64,000 nt of DNA, taken from positions 101,561 through 165,560 of the forward strand of contig VXCM01000472.1 of assembly GCA_014773175.1 (NCBI GenBank), given 5' to 3'. Within the stretch, counting starts at the first letter, position 1. Every line of letters starts with the position of its first letter. The stretch is from Lucifuga dentata. Taxonomy: Eukaryota; Chordata; Actinopteri; Ophidiiformes; Bythitidae. Below the pieces are notes generated by a model. It was not told the origin of the DNA, made no database searches, and was given only the letters and a program-made list of their open reading frames with translations. The translations under genes were made by a program, and so were the position numbers. Positions 24,801 to 38,178 of the stretch are shown piece after piece.

Positions 24801-27800
24801 CCTTAAAGTCCAAACAAGAGGAGCAGATTTATGGGTTTCTGTTTGTTCAGCTGTTGATGATATGAAACTACCATGGAGTAAAGTTAGTGGGATTACCGAT
24901 GNTTCTGTTTGTTCAGCTGTTGATGATATGAAACTACCATGGAGTAAAGTTAGTGGGATTACCGATGGCACGCCTGTCATGGCTGGCGAACAAAGTGGAT
25001 TATCTACACTGATCTGTGACAAAGTCAGCAAAGAAGGAGGCAACGCTATTAAACTCCACTGTATAATTCACCAGCAGATTCTCTGCGCGAAACATCTCAA
25101 ATTTGATCAGGTTATGAAACCGGTGGTAAAGACTATTAATTTAATTCGTTCTAAAGCCCTATACCACCGCCAGTTTCAGCAGTTCCTGCTCGACATCCAG
25201 GCTGAATATGGAGATGTAGTATATCACAACGATGTGAGCTGCTCAGTCGGAGGTCTGCACTGCAGCGATTTTTCTCTCTCAGAGGGGAAATTGAACAATT
25301 CTTGGCTATAAAGGGACAACTGATGCAAGAACTGTCAGATCCTGTATGGCTGGCAGATTTGACTTTTTTGGTTGACATAACTTAACTTAACTTGACTTAA
25401 CTTATAGGGCCTTGCATGGACTTGCACAACCTTACTTATCTGAGCTACTTACACCATACACACCAGCTCGTCCTCTCCATTCTCTCGATGCTGCTCTCCT
25501 GGTTATTCCTTCAATTAACAAAAAATCGCTTGGCTTTAGAGCATTTGCTTACCGTGCCCCTTATCTCTGGAATACACTACCACTACATGTTAAAGAAGCA
25601 AGCTCAGTTGAAAATTTTAAATCAAGGTTGAAAACCCACCTCTATTCATTATTTTACAGCCTACCTTAGATTATTACTTTTTCAAGCATCCTTTTAACTT
25701 TGCTCTTTTAATGTTCTTGTTTTTACTGTAACTTTGCTTTGATGATCTTTTTAATGTCCCTACTTTTTACCTTTACTGTAAAGTGTATCGGGACCATGAT
25801 GCATGGTGATTTTGCACTTTAAATAAATTGATTGATTGATTGATTGATAACAAAGCATCTGAATGCGCTGAACTTGAGCCTTCAAGGGCGAGACGCAGTG
25901 GTGAGCCAGCTATATGCTCACATCAAGGCCTTTGGAACCAAGCTGCAACTTTTCCAAAGACGCTTGTCACAAATGGAGCCCAACACCACACATTTCCCAG
26001 CATTGCATGAGGTCATGAAAAGTTTTCCACAGGACAATATCAGTGCACAAACGAGGAAGTATGCAACAGACATCGCATCTCTGGCTGTAGAGTTTAAAGA
26101 ATGCTTTCAGGATTTTGCAACTATCAAAAAGGACATGTTGCTTTTCTCTTCTCCCTTCTCCGTGGACCCTGATGATGCTCTGCATCAACTGCAGCTGGAA
26201 CTCATTGAGCTGCAGTGTGACAACGAGTGGCGCAGCCAACATCAGCAGCTTTCTCTTGTAAACTTTTACCGGCAGCTGGATAAAGGCAGGTTTCCAGAAA
26301 TGCGAACATNGCTTTCTCTTGTAAACTTTTACCGGCAGCTGGATAAAGGCAGGTTTCCAGAAATGCGAACATTTGCAAAGGAAAATGCTGAGCTTGCTCG
26401 GCTCCACATATTTGTGTGAGCAGACATTATCTGTTATGAACTTAAACAAGAACCGCTTGAGGTCAAGACTAAGTGACTTTCACCTCCGTGACATTTTACG
26501 CATCTCAACTACTGCTTTCAAACCAGACCTGGCCTGTGTACTGCAATCAAGNTCCGTGACATTTTACGCATCTCAACTACTGCTTTCAAACCAGACCTGG
26601 CCTGTGTACTGCAATCAAGATCTCAGTATCACCCTTCCCATTAGTGCCAGTAAGTTACCTGTTTCTTGGTCATCTGGGACTCATAATTTCCGAGTGTTTT
26701 GAATTTGTGTTAGAAAGATCTGCTGTGTAAGCTTTTTCAAATGGTAACATCTGTCACTATTAACACTTAAAAGTCAAGCCACAGTTATAAATATATGCAT
26801 TTGGACTTATGGCACTTAATGTATTACACTTTTGAATAAGATAACTGTTGGTGTTATGTACCTGTAGATGTGACACAAAAGATTACTTTCTGAATGATCT
26901 TGTGTGAAACACCAGAGCAAGTTTCATATGTTTTGAACTTAAATGTTAACAGACAACATTTCATTACCCATAATAAGTCATGTTTAAAATGAACCTGAGG
27001 TAAAGATATTTATCAGCTTCATGGAAGTTTTAGGTATTCCAGACAGCTTGTTCTTATATGACTCTCCAGATGTGAAAGAAAGGCAGAATGATTTTGTTGA
27101 GACCTGTTCATGCCTGAGTGGCTTACATTTGGTTACATTGCCATTTCAAGAAATGACAATTGTTGTGTCATTTAAAATAAAATTGTTATAAAACAGTTCA
27201 TTTGTATGTAACTTTTATGGTTAAAAAAATGTCAGGAGGGACCGTTGGCCCTTGGGCATTTTCACATTATCAAATTTGTCCCTCTTTGAAAAAAGTTTGG
27301 ACACCCCTGTAATAGGTGGTTGCATTTGCAGCACATGATGCTGTGAAAGCTAAAGCCAATGAAAAATAGTTTGCAGCAGCTAGCTCAAACAGCTTGCTGA
27401 GCATGATATCCAATAGCAAAAGCAGTTAGCAATACTGGTTACCAACAATAATGAGCAATAGTAAGTAGATGGATGGTGAATTTTGCAGTTCTACTGAACA
27501 GTGAAAAACAGTGATAGCCAATGGCAAGTGATAATCAATTAGCAGCAATGCTGGTTAGCAACAATAGCTTGAATTGAATCCTACATGGCTGAAGGCTTGA
27601 CTGGTGGTGTGTAGCATAAGAAAACAGATGGATATTTGAATAACTTCTCTGTTGTGTGTGTGTAGGTAATCAGTTGATCAGGATGATGCTAATGGCTTCA
27701 TGTTCCTGCCTGACACTGAGCTGTGAGCTGAATAATGTCTGACAAAACCCACTGATTGGAAAATACGACTAAAGCAGAACTAATTGGAAAAGTGCTCATC

Positions 27801-27838
27801 TCAAATAGTTTGGTTAATGTTTTGGTTAATGTCACAGA

Positions 27839-27878
<40 letters not shown>

Positions 27879-27929
27879 TTCACCAATGATATTTTACCAT
27901 CAATGTCTGTATTTCTGTTCAATGCTTTT

Positions 27930-27960
<31 letters not shown>

Positions 27961-30900
27961 CATAGTGAAAATTGAGTTTGTTCTCAAATTACTGCTGTAT
28001 TTCCAGTACAGTATTTCCATTCCACCATTGGATTTTTTTTTTTTTCAAACAAACTCACTTTTTAGTTATCACGTTTAATGATTTTTATTTATTTATTTAT
28101 TTAAGGCATATCTTCATTGTGGAGTGATTCAATTAGAATAACTTTCACACTGAGATAAATTTTATTCCTGTCACTTTCATTTTTGGATACTAACAAAAAA
28201 AAATGGGAATGCCATTTTTGTAATACAAAATAATGATAATCCCGATACTTTCAGTTAATGTTAACTTTTTTTTCTGATAGAACAGACATTGTAAAAATGT
28301 TTTATTATTTTGGATGTTGACATTTCTGCACAGATTCACAACACAACAGAGTTATTATTTGGCTCCAATCACTCTATTTCCCAAGTTATTTGGATTTAGG
28401 TCTGTTCAATAAGAGATGCTTTCCAAATGGAAAGCTGCTTTGAACACAGCCATTACATCAAGGTCAATTGTACCTGCCATGACAAAAATGCTACTGACAG
28501 AAATTTGTTTTCACACTGAAAAAACATTGAAGGATACACAGTTTGGCCTTGTCTTCAATCTGAATAATGAGATGACCACTTACACTAAACATGTTACATG
28601 ATATTGAAGATCCAACTCTTGTCTAACAGTTTTCTCTTGCTGTCACTTGGACCCACCAACATGCAAAGTTCCCTATTAGAGCTTTCATACAGTGAATTAT
28701 GGTTTGCTTTGACAGCTGAGTTAAAACTGTGGGGTAAACCAGCCAATTAAAGCACTTCAAGTGTCAGTATAAAAAAACCTGCATGCTCTCTCTGGTGTCA
28801 GTCTGAACTCAGTTTCAAATAGTTTGCTTTCACTACCAATAATGGTGTTGTCAAAATGCTGTAAAGCTCAGTATGGCAGGAATTTGAAGGGCAGTGTGTT
28901 TAGTTGTTCAGTGTGTAAAGAAACATGTCACCACAACAATTATCAGAGATGCCAGAAAGTATTCAGTTATTTCTGTTAACAATTTGTCCATATGTTGCTA
29001 AGCTATGACAAGATGTGCAACTGATTAGTACCATAATATGGATTTTTTTTTCTCGAACTATTCAAACAAGAATCACAAAGTATGAACAATAAAACAGACA
29101 GTTTTATGTCTAACAGACACAAAGGAATAAAACTACAGTGTATATGAGATGCATGAAAAAAAATACTGCAAAGACATAAAGGAGATAATACAGAGTAAAA
29201 GAAGATGTTAAAATAGTATGAAGTAGTGACGACAGAGTATTAACATGAGAGAAAAAAAAAAGGTATTCACTGTCAAAGAAATTCTGTATAAATGGATTTT
29301 GAGGCAGAATAAAGTTTGAAAGCTCAGGGATGAATTAATGTGCTTTAGAATTTGCAAGTCTTGGTAAAATCAGAATAACTGTTCCAGATACATATTAAAA
29401 AAAATGCTTTATCACTAATATGAACAGACAAATGAATGGGTAAAAAGTGCCAGAGAGTTAGACCTGCTGACAGACTACCATGTATTTGAAATGACAGAAA
29501 TAAAAGCAGGAGGTGACTTACAGGCCATAAGCAGAGTTGATGGCCAGGCTGGTGATCTGTTGGGGTGGTTCTCCATCCACCCACAGCAGCTGGATGACCA
29601 ACTCTGCTTGGTAACCTGGGGGGACCCGTACCACCCGGTCCTTTACCCTGAAAAACACACACGGATATGTAATAAATATACTGAACACAGTAAATATTGG
29701 GTTATAGCACAAGTTGGAATGTCTTCAAAGATTTAATGAAGATAAATCCCTGTACATTTACCAGAAGCAGATATTACTTCATCCTAAAACATACCAGTAC
29801 TGGTGCCAAACTGTTATTAAAAAAACAAAAACAAAAACAAAACAAAAAACACACACATTTTGTTTGTGTAAAGAAATCTTACTTGAGGCCTGGGATGCTG
29901 TCTTTGATACCCTCTGGGGTCCTGCTGCCAGGGCTAGATGGGTGTTGGTGTTGGTGTTGTGGTGAGTGTGAGCTGGGCTCTGAGAAGCAGGGATTATTTT
30001 CACTCTCAGATGGAGAGATGATGTCCTCTGACTCACACTGCAGACGCATCACTAGTGACTAGGGATGACAGAGATACAGAATTTTCAACCAATTTTTTAA
30101 TTTTTAATCAATCAGTCATTCATCCATCAATGCAAGTGAAATAATGTTACCAAAGCTATATTATAAAAACAAACACTGGTAAGAGAAAGACACATTTGTT
30201 ACCAATTTGGACATAATATCAGCTAACTCAGAAAGCAAAATTAATGTTTGCCATATTTCCAAACTTCTATTTACTCCCACAACACAGTATATTCCTCTTG
30301 TTCAATGCCAACATTAATATTTTAGTGTTTTTTGCTATATGTAATAACTTTGTGGAGAACATTCAGAAAAATTAGACAAATTCTGACAGAATCAAGGACG
30401 TTTTGAACTCAGTAAGAAGAATTTAATCCCTTGAGTGTTACTAAATGCAGTAATAACTGAGGCTTTGAGACTACATCTAGTCAAATAGTGCTAATGTAGA
30501 ATGTCAACAACGGTGGAACCCGGGGCATAGTATAAACACTGTTTGCAATAGACCTCCATGGAACTCAAGGCGGTATGCTAAATGTGCCTCTTCTGTGTGT
30601 AATCTCCATGTAATCGATCGTATAAATAGGGATAATGGTGCACACTTTCACTTTGACTTCTCGATGGTATTCATACTGTAGCACAGGGTTGTACAGTGCT
30701 CATAGTGGCGAGAGAGAGTGTCTGAGATAATTTAATTCCACACCCGGCCAATCATTGCATGAATTCAGCTTTTCCATTTTGGAAAATTACAAATTTTGTC
30801 AGACAGAGCTCCGCCCCCCAATTTCCCAGTCAGAAAATCAAATGCTATCAGATGATCTGACAGGCACTTTGTTTGAAACATACTAACTTAATACCTGTTT

Positions 30901-33699
30901 ATTTTGACTGATATCTCACTGACCACTATCTGAGTGTTGGCATCATATTTGCTGAAGCGATACAGGATGATATGGGCTGAGATGCCAACAACACAGAAGA
31001 TGCGACTGTGGGGGCACCAGTTGACCATCTGAACAGCATATGGGTCTTCCTCAACCAACTCAGCTGCCCGGCCTTCACCTGGCTTGGGCTTCTCAAACAC
31101 CTTGGAGGTCTTCAACTTGTACAACATCTGCAGTGTGACTGGGTATAAAGGCAAGGAGGTCCAGCAGACAGCTAAATGTGTTTGTTACAGCTGAAGCACA
31201 TGCAAATAAAAATTAATAGTGCATTTTAGATTATTTTCAGAAAGGACTGAACATAACAAATGTTTTACAACTGAGTTAAAGAAAGGCTGAGACAGTGGAC
31301 TTACTTGCAGATGCGTCCCAAAATTTTACTGATCCATCAGCATGTCTGAGCAGAAAAAAAATAATCAGGTGGAAGTTTATTTCTATGAAGCAGAATTAGA
31401 AAGTCAGTTTTCAACTCTTTGGAGTGCTGAGTTGAAGTCATCTTTATATATTCGAGAAATTGTAGGTCTAATTAAAATTCTAAGTAAGAAGAATTATGGA
31501 ATCCTACAGAGACCAATAAGCAAGACAGTGAAAAATACATATTAATGCCTATGTTGCTGACAACAGTAAAGATTAATCTAAAATGTCATCTGGAGGAAAT
31601 ACGATGAGATGCCCTTTAATTATGACGAGTGTTCTCTCTAACAACTAATGAATCAAACCAAAGGGCAAACAGACCAGGTGAGGGTGGGCAGTGAGTGCAG
31701 GTAGTCGCCCTTTCAACAGTGAAATTAGATGACTTTGACCTTTAGGACATGCGCAACATGAGAAAAGCATATAATATGCAAACCATGTGTATAAAAGAAT
31801 GTCCAAAGTCAAATAAGTGCAAAACTGAGCAAAGTGGATATATGAATTATTTCCATTAATATAGGATATTAGCTTTAATTTCTTGTAAAGATATATAAAT
31901 TTGAGTAAAAGGAAGTCTGATTAATGGCAGTAGGATAGAACTTAAACCTTGAATATTTTTGACACAGTCAAAAGAAGATATGTTTTCATCAGGATATCAA
32001 TTTCTTCTGTTCGTTCGCATCCTATTTGACATAATATTTCTACGATACCCTGTGATGATGATCTCTGGGTAGGTGTGGGAGCCTATTGTCCAAGTTCCTC
32101 CACTGATTGGCCACTCCTGAAAGGTTACAGACACGTTTGATCATCTTGAACATGAAAAGAATAAGCTTGTATTTTTCTTTCAATGGGTCATCTTTACATG
32201 ATGTTTCACCCCCAAAAATAATCAGTAGAAAATTCTGTTTTCTATATCAAAGCCTTCCACAATTACATTATAAGCAAAGTGTAGCAAAGAAGTCATAAAA
32301 TGACTCATAATGTCAATGGTAATCCATCAGTTACTTGAAGTCAGTTCTAGCAATCATTTTATAAGACTGGCAATTTTAATAAATTGGGAATTTTTTTTTT
32401 TTCTTTTGTTTTTGGAATAATNTTTATAAGACTGGCAATTTTAATAAATTGGGAATTTTTTTTTTTTCTTTTGTTTTTGGAATAATAGTACATTATGACT
32501 TCAGTTCAAAGCAGGTAACTTTGAGGAAAAATTGTATGGACAGGCACACGAATAAGACAAGACAGATAATAAGCTCTTAGTCTCCATGCTTAGTATTCCT
32601 GTTGTGCTATCTCTCTGTGTGTACTATTCATTCATTGATCAACCTTATGGAAAAATGCAATTGTTTCAATAGTATTGTTGTGTATAAGAAAAAGAACAAC
32701 AGCCCCTATTTTACTTATACAGCCCATTTCTTTATTTTGCATAAATTTTGATTCACAACCTAAACACAGTTCATGGTTCAGGAGAGAAGGATGTTAGTGG
32801 CTCATTATTCTCCATCCTTACCTTTTGACTGAAGCCTGTCTTCTTGTGTTTAGCTCCTATAGAGTAGAGGATGGGGATGATGTCTGGAGGACAGTCAGCA
32901 AAATAGGCTGTACAGGTAACCGGAGACTCATGGATGTCCATGGGGTAAGGGTTCTCAAAGACAGGAAAGCTGCAAAACATATATACATATGGAGTCCAAT
33001 AGTCTGTATTTACCACTATGTTACTGTTGGTAGAAAGGGCAACTGAGGCCATAAAGGAAATAAAAAACAAAACAAAACAAAACAAAAAAAAAAAAAANAA
33101 AAAAAAAAAAAAAACAGGGAGCAAGGAGATTATAGATTCATAGGGGGTCCTGCTTAATAGGGCACCAGAGGACACACTAATGACATCTTCTACTGCCACC
33201 TGGATGCATAGCAAGTCAACAAAATACCAAACATCACTCAAGAAACTGTCTTCATCACTTCATGTACCCAGGTGTAAAATCAACAAAAAAGCTGTCACGC
33301 TCAAACTATTAAATTGACACTTTCAGGAGACATTTCCTAACTGGAGAAGAGATTTTGCTGGGTTTGGGTTATTTGAGTGTATGCTCTGACCTTAAGTGGC
33401 TTTAGGCACTTTCATGCAGTCCAGTAGTGGTAACAAGTTAATTAGAGTGGCAGCATTTGCATCCGGAAGGAAATGTGACATTTTTTTCAGTGGCCAACAT
33501 CTGACTTTCTTTCTTTCTTTTTTCTCCCTAAAGTATGGATATAAGTGAATGGTTTTAACATGTGCCTTTAAAGCTTTCCATTTTGCTCTGACTGCTGGTC
33601 CTGGATGAAGAAGTGATATTTATCCCTGAGGTGATGCCTGATGTCTGACGTGGCTCTTGATGGCTGATATCAACCACATGCAGCCTAGCAGCTGGAACA

Positions 33700-33734
<35 letters not shown>

Positions 33735-34663
33735 ATTTAATACATACTTGCTTTGTGTCAGATCCACTACGATTAAGTCCTTCTCCAAAAGCACCACCAC
33801 TGCATAAGGCTCCTGAATCTCTGTAAGATACAAACCCAAACTGAAATGACGAACCAGTTACAATCACATCTAAAACTTTGGAAATTTGTAAAGATGTGGT
33901 AGATATGGACAGTTTTTAAACAGTCCTTATCTACAGTGCTCTACAACAGTAATGGCATTCAAATGAAAAATCTATGCCCTAAAACATTTTACTATCACTA
34001 AAAAGAGGTTTTTTTGTAATCTGTAATACATTACATCTCATTACAGAGACCACTTTATTTTTTTTTTAATTTTTCACTGACCAATGTAGATGATGTTATT
34101 TGAAGGTTTCATTGTTAACCCTTCAGAATCAAAGAAAACAATTCATATTTTAAGAGTCATCACTTAACATTTGTCCTATAGGAAGCAATCCATCATACAG
34201 GAGGCAGAGATGACAGGCCATAATAGACAAGAACAGACAGCACAGCTACAAGAGATGTTGTGCTTTGAGGATGCAATTATGCAGACCTGTCGTTTTGGGC
34301 AATCAGGTTGCTCGACCATAGACATTCTGGTTAATTTCAAATTAATTTTCCATTGATGGTTGTATAATTTAAAAAACAGCATACAAATCTGTTTTGACAA
34401 AATATATGTATATTAAAAATACTGAAAGGGCAAAGAATTAAATAAATGTAATCATTGGGCATCCATTTACGTAACTACATAATTACGTTACGTGAGGTGA
34501 GATTATACACTGTACGGACTCTGTCGTGCGCAAGTCTGTAGTTAGCTAATTGCTGTTATACCAGTAAATAGGAATATCAGAAAGCGGCTCAAGTTGCCTC
34601 CTGCTAATACGGAAAAGGCGGAAAGACACTCTGCTCAGCTTTACTAGGAAGATTTGTATAAGG

Positions 34664-34694
<31 letters not shown>

Positions 34695-35645
34695 TTATCT
34701 CTTTTTCTCTGTGTGCTCTTTGCTTGCCATGATGATTATATTGCATATCAATTAAGCTATGCCCTGAGCTCCTGTTGTGGTGCTTTGTTTAATGTTTTGT
34801 TTTTTACTTTTTTTTTCCTGGATGCATATTTGTGTGTGTTTGTGTTGTGTACTGGGTAGCAGAAGACATGTTGCAGTTGCTTTCCGCATATGCGTAGATT
34901 GAAATTTCATGCTACCATTATGTATATTTCCTCTGATGTAAATTGGAGTGCTCTCCTGTTGAATTCAAAGGGCCTGGCTTATGATTTGTATTGGGGCGAC
35001 AGGTCTGCAATTAGTCTCGTTTCAATATTCATGTACAAGTTGTCTAAAATATAAACAACACTACACCATGTGGCCCTTTGATAGCAAGCAATGGATTCAT
35101 ATTTTTCATGTAGAAGTTGTTAAATTGTATTGTAGGAAACACAGGTAATCATCAAATCATGAAAAAGCAGATCAGGTGGCTGGTAGGGCAAGGGAAAGTC
35201 AAATTACAGCAATTACAGCAATTGCAGGACATCATTATGAAAAATGCCTTCAAATTGCAAGTAACAGTTTGAATTGCTATAATATGAAATGCTACTTATG
35301 TTCACCTTTAGCACTTAATGCCAATATAGGACACATTATGATGTTCATATATATAGCCCAGCGATTAGCAGATCCAGTTTGCATCCAGTTACATAAGATT
35401 TAGATTTTTTAAAATTATTTATCTATGTCCATGATTGTGGTTTTATGTGCCGAAACGTAAACTTAATTCAATCATTCTTTAGTTGTCAAGTACTTCAGTT
35501 CATATGCTGATAAAAAGTAAGTCTGGTAACGTGATGTTTTCTGCAAAACCTCTTACATTATACAGTATAGTTGGATATGAATGTATTGTTAGAGAAAAGG
35601 CTATAATGAGCTAAAATAATGATATGGAACAATGTATCCAACAAT

Positions 35646-35682
<37 letters not shown>

Positions 35683-38053
35683 GATTATTATCAAAGTCAG
35701 TTTCTTTGATTCCAGGCTTTGTGCCAGCTAGAATCATGGCTTCCTGTGTGTTTTCTACTACTGTATGCTAGACTGAAAAATAATTTTGCACATGCTGAAT
35801 ATATGTCAAATCAATTGTTATTGTGGAATTGTAGAATTGTCTTGCTGACCCACATGTCAATTTGTGATGAAAGTACATGTCTTCAGAGAGCTAGCTGACA
35901 TTGTGTTTGTGGATAAAAGCGAAATCCACCAATAAGAAAGCTGTTTCCCCTGGGTTTTCCTTTCTATTCTGATTGTAATGAATAAACCAAACAAACATGG
36001 AAACAGCAATATTTTTGACATCAACCACCAGGCTAATACATTAATGTCTATTTTGATCAGCAGGCTTGCAGCTAGAGTCGCACCACACACAAACCCATTT
36101 AGCTTTCAATTTATTTCATCTGTTTGTCCAAATAAACAACATTGTTCAGTTTCGTTACTCTGGACAAATTGGCAATCCTTCACCAGAACATCAATATCAG
36201 CACAAATCTGGACACCGTGTAACAATGGTTTTCCTTGATTTTTCTATGCACTCACCATTGTTGTATGGGGTCTCACAGAGGGCCATGAACTCTACAATAG
36301 GATAGTCCATCTCCAGCACAGTGATGGCCTTGCCGTGCATGATGGTTAAGGTCGGCCGCCGTCCAGCCTTGTCATATGAAAGCCCCCCAGAGAAGATTAC
36401 GAAAGGCTCACTGTGGAAGGAAAACAGGGTGTTAGCGAACTTTTAATGATACAATACAATAAATAATAAGGTGAACAAACAAATAAAGGAACAAACACAC
36501 AATTTAGTCATGAGAGGCCACAGGCCAAATTATATTAGAAATAACTAACATTTTATGTGTTTTTCTCTTAGCCAGGCCCCAAGTTTTGTCCAGAACAGTC
36601 CAGAATTTTTTGAGTAATGCTAGTAACAATTAAACACCAGAGACAAGTGAAAACATAAATTCCTTGGCAATTAATGACTGAATAAATAAATGAATGACTG
36701 AATGAACCAGAATCTCCAGTGCCAAAACTATTTGAGTGCCACATGAGTTAAGTGACTGACTGGATGAATGGACGCATTACTGACTTGGGCAACTTCAACT
36801 TTTGCATGCCAGTCCAAAAATAATTTAACTTGACACTTATTTTCAGTTATGTCGTGACTCTTAAGTATTATTAACAGCATTTTAATAATAATTGAGTACA
36901 TTTAAACATACAGGTGCTGCAGTAAGATTACAACACTCTCTCTTTCACTATCAAGCCAAACACCAGAGTCATAAATCTTACAAAGACAACACTATAACAC
37001 TGATTCAGCTGAAAGAGCGACAGTTTGAGGAGACTGTATGCAATAAAGTAGGACGTTATACAGCAGCTATTCTATTCTAATATATCATGTACAATAGAAC
37101 ACAATTTGGTAGAATAAAAAAAATTAACACAATAAAAATACACATTATGCACCAGAACAGACCATACGTGCAGAAAAACAGATTAAACAGAGTGCAGGAA
37201 CTGACTGGTGGAACAATGTGTTGTTATGGTAATAACTAGGTCCAAACTGAGAAAAAGACACTGAATCAACTCTGCATCAATTAACTTAAAACCATACAAA
37301 GACAAACAGTAACAAGTGTTTGTAATAACGGGTAAGGGTCTTCTGTTTGAGAGGGTATTTTGATCTTTACACAGACTTCCTTTTATATTCTCAAAACTAC
37401 TGCTGGGAGCAAAAGCGTGCAGAGCAAATACTGGCTTCAAATGCAATAAAAAAGACCACCAATTAAAGTCAGATTAGAACTTCAACAAGATGTAACTATA
37501 TGTTAGGCTGAAGGACATTTTCCTTAGACACACTGCAATTGTATTAAAGTTATGATTTCAGGAATCAATTATGAAAGTATTAAAGGCTTCAAAGAGGTCA
37601 GACAGATTGGATTGGAAGATGACAATGCATGTACCTGCTCCTTGAGGTTTTGTACTCCACTTTGAGTATGGGTTTACATGACTCCTTCCTCCCATCCTTC
37701 TGGATCTTGCCTGAATTGGAGGGAAACTGTATCATTAATGAGCACACAAACAATCTGCTGGCACTTATGCCCTGTCCTTGGTATTCATCACACACATCTT
37801 TCCATCCTGCCAACAGATTTCAGGATTATGCCGCAGAGCAGAGAGCAAGAGATTTTTCATCAACAGAGATCTGGCATGGCAGGGTTGCTCTGCCCACACG
37901 TGAACCACTTCATTTTAGTGGAAGTGAAAAAGAAATTATATGAAAACTACGTTCAGATAGTCCAGTCTCACCTGACAAATACTCCAGACTGTGAAATGGC
38001 AGCACAACATGACTGTCATGCTCAGATTCTGTCATAAATAATAGATGAATAAA

Positions 38054-38110
<57 letters not shown>

Positions 38111-38121
38111 CACTTTCCAGN

Positions 38122-38178
<57 letters not shown>

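Larger units (their letters stand above)
23922..27309 (+). mobile_element. hAT-Charlie-like DNA transposon, inactive
   Basis: Bounded by a perfect 8-bp target duplication TAATAGGT (23914-23921 and 27310-27317). The left end is CAGACATGTCCTAAGTCC; the inverse of the right end is CAGGGGTGTCCAAACTTTTT. They share CAG, TGTCC and AA and match the Charlie-type terminal consensus. The length of about 3.4 kb includes a nested LINE fragment and three assembly duplications. Eight-base duplications and an encoded hAT dimerisation domain fix the superfamily. Confidence 0.9.
23690..27580. repeat. Degenerate tandem array split by the hAT element
   Basis: Recurring motifs on both sides of the hAT: AGCAGCAAGCTCAAAC or AGCAGCTAGCTCAAAC, CTTGCTG..ATGATA..CCAAT, AGCAGCAATACT or AGCAGCAATGCTGG, and TAATAGGTGGTTG. 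Units are roughly 200 bp and diverged. The hAT inserted at one TAATAGGT site. Confidence 0.6.
22754..29521 (-). other. 6.8-kb intron between exons 14 and 15
   Basis: Contains a T-run at 23092-23113, a degenerate tandem array (about 23690-23921 and 27310-27580), the nested hAT and LINE elements, GT and CTTT arrays (27840-27959), and AT-rich DNA to 29521. No tomosyn exon expected or seen. Confidence 0.75.
33821..36255 (-). other. Intron between exons 7 and 8
   Basis: 2.4 kb. Holds the repeat copy at 34180-34960 with a CT array, and a (TTA)n array at 35647-35691. The remainder is AT-rich with no exon. Confidence 0.7.

Noticed and set aside
24837..24967. Apparent tandem duplication inside the transposase
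   Set aside because: Perfect 65-base copies around a single N, the same pattern as elsewhere; an assembly overlap rather than biology.
24159..26644. Possible domesticated GTF2IRD2-like host gene
   Set aside because: Several stops, frameshifts and a nested LINE break it, and terminal repeats with target duplication mark it as an ordinary dead transposon copy.
28416..28601. 61-residue plus-strand frame without obvious low complexity
   Set aside because: Length is within chance for this composition; no motif, neighbour or splice signal supports it.
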